A DNA stretch of 11,744 bases from CAYOEZ01 sp964402955 (lineage in GTDB: Bacteria > Chloroflexota > DTOL01 > DAOUCN01): assembly GCA_964402955.1 (NCBI GenBank), contig CAYOEZ010000156.1, positions 1 through 11,744 on the forward strand, given 5' to 3'. Position numbers and translations under genes: made by a program. Positions 5,532 to 11,744 of the stretch are shown piece after piece; positions within the stretch are counted from its first letter, which is position 1, and each line of letters opens with the position of its first letter. The notes beneath the pieces are model-generated. The model did not search any database and was not told the DNA's origin. It worked only from the letters and a program-made list of their open reading frames with translations.

Positions 5532-8432
5532 ATGCGAATCATCTACAACATCCTCTCGGTCTTTGTCTTCGCTGCGCGTCGCCTGTGGCACAATCTTGGC
5601 CTGATGATCGGCACCGCGCTGGGACTCATCGTCGCTGTGGCTTTCGTCATGAGCGTGCCCATCTACGCCGACAGCGTCAACTACCGCCTCATGGCCCGTG
5701 CGCTGGCCGACGAAAACGTAAACGAGGTTTCTCCGAGGCCTCCCTACGCCTTCATGTTCCGCTACATCGGTAGCTGGTACGGAGCGGTTGATTGGGCATC
5801 CTATCAGAACGCCGACCGCTACTTTGTCGATCAGTGCCCTTCCATCCTGGGGCTGCCTCTCGAACAGAGTGTTCGTTATGTCAAAACGGACAATCTGCGT
5901 GTCTATCCTGCCGGGCTGAGCGGCTACAGTGACCCCAAACTGATCCTTGATCGTATTGGCGTCGGGTTTATCGATCGCCTCAACGACCACATCCGCCTTG
6001 TCGAAGGGCGGTTCCCCGTTGCGCAGACTGCCGGTGGCGGTGGGCCTCTTGAGGTGCTCGTCACCGAAGACAAAGCCAACGAGCTCGGCATTGTCACCGG
6101 CGAGGATTTTGTCTTACTGGGCGAGGGCAGCGACCCGGCTGCAACCCTTTCTCAGATTCCAGCCAAGGTTGTCGGTATCTGGCGTGCACGTTCATATGAC
6201 GACGTCTACTGGTTCTACCAGCCGGCGAGCTTCGATGGCGTTTTCCTCACCACAGAAGCATCCTTCGCCAGCCGCGTCGTGCCCGCGGCCAAGAAGCCAG
6301 TGTACCTGGCGCTATGGTACTTGATCTTCGACGGCCGCGGTGTACATACGGAAGACGTGTCAGGATTTCTCAGCCGCGTCACCGTTGCGACGACCATGGC
6401 CGACAAGAGCCTGGCCAAGACGTCTCTGGACATTTCGCCGGTCAACGCTCTCGCTGCTTATGTCGAGTCCACCCTGCTCCTGACGATTCTCCTCTTCGTC
6501 TTCGCCATCCCCATCGTTGGCCTCGTGCTCTACTTTATGATTCTGACGACAAATCTCGTCGTGCAGCGCCAGCGCAACGAGATCGCAGTCCTGCGCAGCC
6601 GCGGCATGTCGGCGTTGCAGGTGGTCCGTCTCTATCTACTCGAAGGGCTGATTCTCGGCGCGGTCGCCATCGCAGTTGGACCACTCATCGGCCAGTTGAT
6701 CGCCTATATTATGGGAACGTCGCGCTCCTTCCTTTCCTTCACGCTGGACAACTCGCTGACGGTCAGTATTTCGCAGCAGAGCCTGCGTCTCGGCTTTGTC
6801 GCCGTGGTCGTTGCTCTCGTCTCGACGATGCTTCCTGCGCTGGGGGCGGCGCGCCACACCATCGTGACGTATAAGCAGGACATCGCTCGCTCCCTCGACC
6901 AGCCCTGGTGGCAGAAGCTCTACCTGGATATCCTGCTGCTTGCTGTCCCCCTCTACGGCTACTACCTGCTCCGCCAGCGCGGCACGTTGTCTATTCTTGG
7001 CCAAACCGTATCGGCCTCTGAGGGCGACCCGTTCAGCAATCCACTGTTGTTTCTGGTGCCAACGCTGTTCGTTTTTGGACTGGCGTTGCTGTTCTTGCGC
7101 GTTTTCCCTGTTGTGATGTCCATCGTGGCGCGCCTTTTCGAGTTCCTGCCAGGCACATCCTTGTTGCTGGCCGTGCGCCAACTGGCCCGTTCGTGGGGCT
7201 ATTACACGGGTCCGCTCCTCCTGATCATTCTGACGATGGGGCTGGCATGCTTCACCGCCTCCATGGCGCGCACCCTCGATGCAGCACTGATTGACCAGAC
7301 CTACTATGACGTTGGCGCCGATCTGCGCCTCGTCGAGCTTGGCGACGCAAGCGAAGAGAGCAACGATTCCGCAAGCAATACGACGCAGGCGGCGCCGGGA
7401 GCGGCCGCGGCCAAGCCGAAAGTTTACTGGTACTTCATGCCGGTAGCGGAGCACCTGAAAGTGGACGGCGTCCAGGCCGCGGCGCGCTTTGCCACATTCA
7501 GCGTCAGCGTACGACTTGGCCAGAGCTCGCTAAACGGGAAACTCGTCGGCATCGATCGTCTCGACTATCCGCGGGCCGGGTTCTTTCGGCGTGACTTTGC
7601 CCCTGCGTCGCTGGGCGCACTGGTCAACTACCTGGCCAGGGACGAGAGCGCCGTCCTTGTCCCGCGCTCGTTTCTGGGCAAGTTCGGGCTGAGTGTTGGC
7701 GATACCTTCGTCGCCGAGCTCAACCAGAACATGACCTTCACCAGCATGCCCTTTACCATTGAGGGTGTGATCGACCTTTTCCCAACCATGTTTCCCAGCG
7801 ATGGAACTTATATGGTTGCCAATCTTGAGTACATTCACGAGCAGATGGGCGGCCCACAGCCTTATGATGTGCTGCTCAAGGTCGCACCGGGCAGCAAGAC
7901 CGAGACAATCATCTCTGGCCTCGCCGACCTCAGTCTGCGCATTATCCGCACCCAGGACACCCGTCTCATGATCGAAAACGAGAGGCGACGCCCCGAGCGT
8001 CAGGGTATCCTGGGCCTGTTGTCCGTCGGCACACTGTCGGCCAGTTTCCTGACCGTGCTCGGGCTGTCGTTCTACTCACTCGTCTCTTTCCGCCGCCGCT
8101 TCATCGAGCTCGGCATTCTACGCGCCATCGGCCTGTCGATACCGCAGATGGTGCTCTCGCTGGGTTGCGAGCAATTTGTGCTCATCGCGTCCGGTGTTGG
8201 CGCAGGCACAGGTTTCGGCGTGCTGGCGAGTGTTCTGTTCATTCCCTTCCTGCAAGTCCGCGCTGGTCCCCATGCCCAGGTGCCTCCGTTTGTTGTGCAG
8301 ATGGCGTGGGGCGATATCGCCAAGGTATACGTCATATTTGGCGCTATGCTTCTGGTGACGGTCGCCGGTCTCGTCTGGCTGCTCATGAGAATGCGCATCG
8401 CTGACGCGGTTAAGCTTGGTGAGTCCGTTTGA
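5532..8432 (+). CDS. FtsX-like (MacB-type) ABC transporter permease with two FtsX domains
   Basis: A 966-residue inner-membrane protein with ten predicted membrane segments by eye: about 15-37, 314-341, 373-397, 418-441, 463-480, 502-534, 560-582, 828-855, 873-909 and 932-954. Two large extracytoplasmic domains occupy about 38-313 and 583-827. Each FtsX unit shows the typical cytoplasmic turn after its first helix: RQRNEIAVLRSRGMS in the first and RRRFIELGILRAIGLS in the second. An Asp/Ser/Asn-rich then Ala/Pro-rich insert (about 605-633) looks like a flexible loop in the second ectodomain. Such permeases couple cytoplasmic ATP hydrolysis to mechanotransmission across the membrane and export lipoproteins, peptides, lipids or drugs. 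The adaptor lies immediately upstream, but no ATP-binding subunit is encoded in the operon and none is fused here. The ATG at 5532 is preferred over an ATG at 5505, which lies inside the adaptor gene and adds residues unlike a permease start. No clear Shine-Dalgarno precedes it, so translational coupling is likely. Confidence 0.85.
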   Translation: MRIIYNILSVFVFAARRLWHNLGLMIGTALGLIVAVAFVMSVPIYADSVNYRLMARALADENVNEVSPRPPYAFMFRYIGSWYGAVDWASYQNADRYFVDQCPSILGLPLEQSVRYVKTDNLRVYPAGLSGYSDPKLILDRIGVGFIDRLNDHIRLVEGRFPVAQTAGGGGPLEVLVTEDKANELGIVTGEDFVLLGEGSDPAATLSQIPAKVVGIWRARSYDDVYWFYQPASFDGVFLTTEASFASRVVPAAKKPVYLALWYLIFDGRGVHTEDVSGFLSRVTVATTMADKSLAKTSLDISPVNALAAYVESTLLLTILLFVFAIPIVGLVLYFMILTTNLVVQRQRNEIAVLRSRGMSALQVVRLYLLEGLILGAVAIAVGPLIGQLIAYIMGTSRSFLSFTLDNSLTVSISQQSLRLGFVAVVVALVSTMLPALGAARHTIVTYKQDIARSLDQPWWQKLYLDILLLAVPLYGYYLLRQRGTLSILGQTVSASEGDPFSNPLLFLVPTLFVFGLALLFLRVFPVVMSIVARLFEFLPGTSLLLAVRQLARSWGYYTGPLLLIILTMGLACFTASMARTLDAALIDQTYYDVGADLRLVELGDASEESNDSASNTTQAAPGAAAAKPKVYWYFMPVAEHLKVDGVQAAARFATFSVSVRLGQSSLNGKLVGIDRLDYPRAGFFRRDFAPASLGALVNYLARDESAVLVPRSFLGKFGLSVGDTFVAELNQNMTFTSMPFTIEGVIDLFPTMFPSDGTYMVANLEYIHEQMGGPQPYDVLLKVAPGSKTETIISGLADLSLRIIRTQDTRLMIENERRRPERQGILGLLSVGTLSASFLTVLGLSFYSLVSFRRRFIELGILRAIGLSIPQMVLSLGCEQFVLIASGVGAGTGFGVLASVLFIPFLQVRAGPHAQVPPFVVQMAWGDIAKVYVIFGAMLLVTVAGLVWLLMRMRIADAVKLGESV

Positions 8433-8490
8433 TGGCGAAGGCCAGCGCTGCCAACGTATCGTTCGCATCTTCTCGCACAGGAGTTGATTC

Positions 8491-9894
8491 ATGCCGACAG
8501 TCGATTCCCCTATCCGGACGTCCCTCAGCAGCATATATGGGCATAGCAAGCGCCATCTTGAAGGTCAGACGGCGCGCTATACTGACGCGGTCACAACGTT
8601 CACTGCCCTGGCGGGCGCGGGGCCAGTATCCGTCTTCCGCGCCCCCGGTCGCGTGAATCTCATCGGCGAGCATACCGACTACAACCAGGGCTACGTCTTG
8701 CCTATGGCATTGGACAAGGACACGGCGCTTGTGGCGCGACGACGCTCCGATGGGGTTGTGCGCCTGTGGAACATCGAAGCCGAAACCTTCGGCGAGCGCA
8801 GTTTCGAGATCAGCAGCGCCATTGCTGCCTGGCCGCTCGGTGACTGGGGCAATTACATCAAGGCGGCGGCGCAGGCGCTCTACCTCCGCAATCACGGCCA
8901 ACTGCGGGGCATGGATGCTTTGATCGTGGGCGCCGCCCCGTGGGGCACGCCGCGTGCTGCCGGCCTCAGCTCTTCGTCAGCCCTGCTGGTCGCGGCAGCT
9001 CTGGCGCTGGCATCGCTCAATCAGATCGAGATCGAGAAGGTTTCCTTTGCGCGCATGTGCAGTGAGGCGGAATGGTACGTCGGCACACGCGGCGGCATCA
9101 TGGACCACTTCATATCGATTCTTGCCCGGCGCGGCCATGCGCTCCTGCTTGATTGCCGGCCACAAACGGATATCAAGACGGGCCACATGCACTACACGAT
9201 GGAGCATGTGAGTATTCCAGGCGGGTATCGTGTGCTGATTTGCAACAGCGGCATTGAGCGCCAGAAGACGCGCTCGAAGTATAATGTGCGTGTGGCAGAG
9301 TGCCGCCTGGCTGTGACCTTACTCACGTCCACCTATCGGCACATTACCCATCTGCGCGATGTATCGGCTGCTGGCTTGCATATCGGGCACACGGAGGTCA
9401 TGGCGCTCGTCGAGTCGCTGCCGGAGCGCATCGAGATGGGTGATGTACTGCGCCAGCCGGCGCTCGCCGCAGCCCTGCAAACGCTGAATAGCCAGTTTGC
9501 CGCTGATGAAGTCTTTGTCGTTCGTGCGCGTGCGCGCCACGTCGTGAGCGAAAACGCGCGCGTGCTCGAGGCAGTTCAGGCTCTGCGTCTCGGCGACGCC
9601 GCGGCTGTCGGCCGTCTGATGAACGAGGCGCACGAAAGCATGAGTGTGGACTACGATGCGAGCTGCCCCGAGGTCGATGCTCTGGCCAATATCGCACGCT
9701 GCACGCCTGGCGTGCTCGGCGCACGCGTGACTGGCGCCGGTTGGGGAGGCTGCATCGTGGCGCTGGCGCACGATTCTGATCTGAGAATCGAACGCTCCGT
9801 TGCAGAGCAGTATCAGGCGGCAACGGGTCTCGCGACCAGCATTTTCGTCTGTCGCTCAGCGCCGGGCGCTGATGAAGTTGGGGGGTTGTCGTGA
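8491..9894 (+). CDS. galK: Galactokinase (GHMP kinase family)
   Basis: A 467-residue cytoplasmic kinase, somewhat longer than the roughly 380-residue E. coli GalK. It carries all three GHMP-kinase motifs. The galactokinase signature GRVNLIGEHTDYN is at 53-65. The ATP-binding GTPRAAGLSSSSAL (152-165) is a variant of the usual PxGAGLSSSAAL. The C-terminal motif is VTGAGWGGC (413-421). GGIMDHF (201-207) holds Asp205, the expected catalytic base; galactokinases usually have GIMDQ, so the histidine after Asp is unusual. The C-terminal text SENARVLEA...ALRLGD and the ending ...TGLATSIFVC also match GalK closely. The reaction is D-galactose + ATP to galactose-1-phosphate, the entry step of the Leloir pathway; related GHMP kinases act on galacturonate or GalNAc, so specificity is likely but not certain. 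AGGAG (8479-8483) lies seven bases before the ATG. The gene follows the permease after 58 bases, and its TGA overlaps the next gene's start. Confidence 0.88.
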   Translation: MPTVDSPIRTSLSSIYGHSKRHLEGQTARYTDAVTTFTALAGAGPVSVFRAPGRVNLIGEHTDYNQGYVLPMALDKDTALVARRRSDGVVRLWNIEAETFGERSFEISSAIAAWPLGDWGNYIKAAAQALYLRNHGQLRGMDALIVGAAPWGTPRAAGLSSSSALLVAAALALASLNQIEIEKVSFARMCSEAEWYVGTRGGIMDHFISILARRGHALLLDCRPQTDIKTGHMHYTMEHVSIPGGYRVLICNSGIERQKTRSKYNVRVAECRLAVTLLTSTYRHITHLRDVSAAGLHIGHTEVMALVESLPERIEMGDVLRQPALAAALQTLNSQFAADEVFVVRARARHVVSENARVLEAVQALRLGDAAAVGRLMNEAHESMSVDYDASCPEVDALANIARCTPGVLGARVTGAGWGGCIVALAHDSDLRIERSVAEQYQAATGLATSIFVCRSAPGADEVGGLS

Positions 9895-10559
9895 TTCTTG
9901 CCGCCTCAGTGATGTGCGCGGACTTTTGGAATCTGGGGACGCAGATCGGCGCGCTGCAGTCGGCGGGCGTCGACGCGCTGCACTTCGACGTGATGGACAG
10001 CATCTTTGTCCCCAACCTGGCCGTCGGCCCACAGGTCTACCAGTCCGTGCGCCAGCACACATCCCTGCCCTGCGACGTTCACCTCATGGTCAGCCGGCCT
10101 GCCACTGTCATTCCCCTTTATGACGGGGCGGAGTGGATCATCGTTCACGCTGAGTCTGATCCACAGCACTTGCGCTGGCTGCTCGACGACATCCGCAAGC
10201 GGGGATCGCGTGCGGGCGTGGCGCTCAATCCGGCGACTGACCCGTCGCTTCTGGAATGGGTCGTCGACCAGGTCGAGCTTGTGCTGATCATGACCGTCAA
10301 CCCGGGCTTTGCCGGCCAGCCCTTCATTGCGGCGATGGTGCGCAAAGTCGAGCTTGTCCATGATCTCCTTGCCAGGCACGGTCGCAGCGACGTTGTTATC
10401 AGCGTCGATGGCAACATCAATGTGACAACGGTTCCTCCTCTCGCGGCAGCCGGCGCGCAGATGTTCATTGGCGGCTCCAGCGGGCTGTTCCTGCCCGGCA
10501 AGAGCTTCGCTGACGCGATACGTGAGCTACGCGCCGCCGCGGCAGTTGCCAGGCGTTGA
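9891..10559 (+). CDS. Ribulose-phosphate 3-epimerase family protein, allulose-6-phosphate epimerase (AlsE)-like
   Basis: A 222-residue single-domain TIM-barrel epimerase of normal length. The metal and acid/base residues are all present: His31 and Asp33 in LHFDVMD, His64 in DVHLMV, and Asp173 in SVDGN. Asp33 and Asp173 are the expected proton-transfer pair. Several positions favour the D-allulose-6-phosphate epimerase branch over housekeeping Rpe: SVMC near the N-terminus, VHLMVSRP, MTVNPGFAGQPF (134-145), VDGNIN in place of VDGGI, and GGSSGLF (194-200). These resemble E. coli AlsE, as I remember it. The family interconverts ketose phosphates at C3 (ribulose-5-P/xylulose-5-P or allulose-6-P/fructose-6-P). 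The GTG start at 9891 overlaps the galactokinase stop in a GTGA arrangement, so translation is coupled. Alternatives are ordinary ribulose-phosphate epimerase or another ketose-phosphate epimerase. Confidence 0.85.
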   Translation: MILAASVMCADFWNLGTQIGALQSAGVDALHFDVMDSIFVPNLAVGPQVYQSVRQHTSLPCDVHLMVSRPATVIPLYDGAEWIIVHAESDPQHLRWLLDDIRKRGSRAGVALNPATDPSLLEWVVDQVELVLIMTVNPGFAGQPFIAAMVRKVELVHDLLARHGRSDVVISVDGNINVTTVPPLAAAGAQMFIGGSSGLFLPGKSFADAIRELRAAAAVARR

Positions 10560-10560
10560 C

Positions 10561-10707
10561 GAAGGAGCACAGTGTATGGACACCAATCATCTCACCCCAT
10601 CTTTTCGCTGCTATGACCGGGGAACAGCCTGGATGTGGGGTCAACGTAGACCTTGGCGCTGCAGACTGCGACCGCGGCCTGCGCAAAGCCGACGGAGATC
10701 AGGCTGA
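10561..10707 (+). pseudogene. Possible truncated start of a further operon gene
   Basis: Immediately after the epimerase stop there is a strong ribosome binding site, GAAGGAG (10561-10567), eight bases before an ATG at 10576. The frame encodes only 43 residues (beginning MDTNHLTPSF) and ends at 10707. From 10592 onward it lies over the 3' end of the opposing ferredoxin-NADP reductase gene, where it becomes Arg-rich shadow sequence. It looks as if another gene once followed the epimerase and was cut off by rearrangement. A chance ribosome-binding-like sequence is the alternative. No function can be assigned. Confidence 0.25.
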
Positions 10708-11608
10708 GTTTCACTCCGCCGCTTGGCATAGCCACATCGCCGGCGGCAAACATGCCGGGAAACGTGGTTGACATTCCGCCATCCACCTTGATGTCGCGGC
10801 CGGCGTATTCCACCGGCCATTCCTTGAGCGGGCCAAGCTCTGCCTTGTAACCGATGTTGCCCAGAATCGCGTCCACTTCGAGCCTGCGTTCCTCTTTCGT
10901 CTGCGTGTTGACGATCACGGCGCCCTCGACCTTGTCCGTGCCCAGAACCTCGGTCAGCTCCGTCCACAGATAGATCGGGACGCCCAACTCCAGCACCTGT
11001 TTGACGCTGGATTCATGGGCACGGAAAGCGTCGCGCCGGTGCACCAGTGTTATACTCGCCGCGATGTCGTGCAGATTAAGCACCCAGTCCAGGGCTGAGT
11101 CGCCCCCGCCAACGATCAGGAGTCGCTTGCCTTGCAGGGCATTCTTGTCGTGCACAAAATAGTAGACGCCGTGGTCTTCGAACGTGGCGGCGTTCTTGGC
11201 CGGCAGCCGGTTGGGTGAGAAAGAGCCGACGCCGGCGCAGATGAGGACGGCGCGAGTGTAGTGCTCGCCCTTGCTTGTTCCCAGCCGGATGATGTTGCCC
11301 TCGACCCGGTCGACGCTCTGCACCTGTTCCCGCAAGCACAGCGCCGGATTGGCGCTCATCGCCTGTTCGATCAAAAGCTTTGCCAGGTCTTTGGCAACGA
11401 TGCCCGGGTGTCCGGCAACATCGAAGACGCACTTGTCCGGGTAAAGCGTCACCAACTGCCCACCAAGTTCAGGCATGGTCTCGATGAGCTTGGTGCGCAT
11501 CTCGCGAAACCCGGCATAGAATGTGGCAAACAACCCGGCAGGCCCGCCGCCGATAATGGTCAGGTCGAAGATATCACGTGGCCTGGCGCCCAGCAGTTCA
11601 TCTTGCAT
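10592..11608 (-). CDS. Ferredoxin-NADP(+) reductase, thioredoxin-reductase-like (YumC type)
   Basis: A 338-residue cytoplasmic flavoenzyme that transfers electrons between NADPH and ferredoxin. The FAD-binding GGGPAG is at 20-25, with LGGQL (48-52) after the second strand. The NADPH-binding domain has VGGGDSALDW (166-175) and HRRDAFRAHE (190-199), whose arginines fit NADPH rather than NADH. The C-terminal FAD motif AAGDVA is at 288-293. The redox CxxC of thioredoxin reductases is absent: the stretch before the second nucleotide fold (about 145-161) has no cysteine. This, with the C-terminal extension ending FPGHSSEKMG, is characteristic of the YumC/Chlorobium-type FNR. A GAGGGGGAAAG purine-rich site precedes the ATG at 11608. 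The gene is monocistronic here, has its own promoter, and converges on the epimerase with only 32 bases between stop codons and no hairpin, so read-through of both transcripts is possible. Confidence 0.92.
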   Translation of the reverse strand: MQDELLGARPRDIFDLTIIGGGPAGLFATFYAGFREMRTKLIETMPELGGQLVTLYPDKCVFDVAGHPGIVAKDLAKLLIEQAMSANPALCLREQVQSVDRVEGNIIRLGTSKGEHYTRAVLICAGVGSFSPNRLPAKNAATFEDHGVYYFVHDKNALQGKRLLIVGGGDSALDWVLNLHDIAASITLVHRRDAFRAHESSVKQVLELGVPIYLWTELTEVLGTDKVEGAVIVNTQTKEERRLEVDAILGNIGYKAELGPLKEWPVEYAGRDIKVDGGMSTTFPGMFAAGDVAMPSGGVKLSLISVGFAQAAVAVCSAKVYVDPTSRLFPGHSSEKMG

Positions 11609-11644
11609 GCAGTTCTTTCCCCCTCGCCCCGATGTCCTGTGTGC

Positions 11645-11673
11645 ATTCTACCAAACCTAAGCGCAATCGTCAA
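11645..11673 (-). promoter_or_regulatory. Sigma-70-type promoter of the ferredoxin-NADP reductase gene
   Basis: On the minus strand TTGACG (11673-11668, five of six matches) and TAGAAT (11650-11645, five of six matches) are 17 bases apart. Transcription should start near 11638, giving a leader of about 30 bases with the purine-rich ribosome binding site inside it. Confidence 0.7.
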
Positions 11674-11744
11674 CATTAGCGATCGGCGAGTAAGAAACCC
11701 GCCCTTGTATACTGCACTTTGGGTGCGAACCTTAACAACTGATC

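Noticed and set aside
6636..7454. 272-codon minus-strand frame inside the permease gene
   Set aside because: Antisense shadow; its Arg/Gln/Glu-rich sequence is the reverse reading of membrane-helix codons.
11708..11713. TATACT as the -10 of a plus-strand promoter leading out of the window
   Set aside because: The hexamer 17 bases upstream (GGCGAG) is far from a -35 consensus, and no downstream gene is visible to support it.

Overview
The window reads as ordinary chromosomal sequence of a GC-rich bacterium (about 60% GC by eye). It carries sugar and sugar-acid metabolism genes around an FtsX/HlyD-type export gene pair. The gene mix (beta-hydroxyacid dehydrogenase, enolase-superfamily dehydratase, Gfo/Idh/MocA oxidoreductase, a lipoprotein adaptor with a two-domain FtsX permease, and a YumC-type ferredoxin-NADP reductase) would fit Chloroflexota, perhaps an Anaerolineae-like lineage. 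That placement is inference from gene content; no marker gene is present.

Layout. (1) Bases 1-2680, plus strand: a terminator-like hairpin, a near-consensus sigma-70 promoter, a 3-hydroxyisobutyrate dehydrogenase family gene, a decayed remnant of a glycosidase/sialidase-like gene, and a mandelate-racemase-type enolase-superfamily enzyme. The block ends in a perfect 16-bp hairpin. (2) Bases 2685-3752, minus strand: a Gfo/Idh/MocA oxidoreductase converging on that hairpin. (3) Bases 3753-4174: a divergent intergenic region with two promoters and a 79-bp palindromic MITE/REP-like repeat. (4) Bases 4175-10559, plus strand: four genes read from one strong promoter, namely a lipoprotein HlyD-like adaptor, a 966-residue ten-helix FtsX-type permease, a galactokinase, and a ribulose-phosphate-epimerase-family enzyme that resembles allulose-6-phosphate epimerase. 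The last two overlap by four bases. (5) Bases 10592-11608, minus strand: a thioredoxin-reductase-like ferredoxin-NADP reductase with its own promoter, converging on the epimerase.

The first operon and the Gfo/Idh/MocA gene look like parts of a sugar-acid or modified-sugar catabolic locus, where oxidation, dehydration and reduction steps work on an unknown substrate. The remnant between the first two genes suggests that a glycan-processing enzyme once belonged to that operon. The exporter pair has no ATPase gene in its operon, so it must borrow one encoded elsewhere or lie in a rearranged locus. I did not find a convincing undescribed system. The points most worth a second look are the decayed glycosidase-like gene, the palindromic element, the missing ATPase, and the AlsE-like epimerase translationally coupled to galactokinase.
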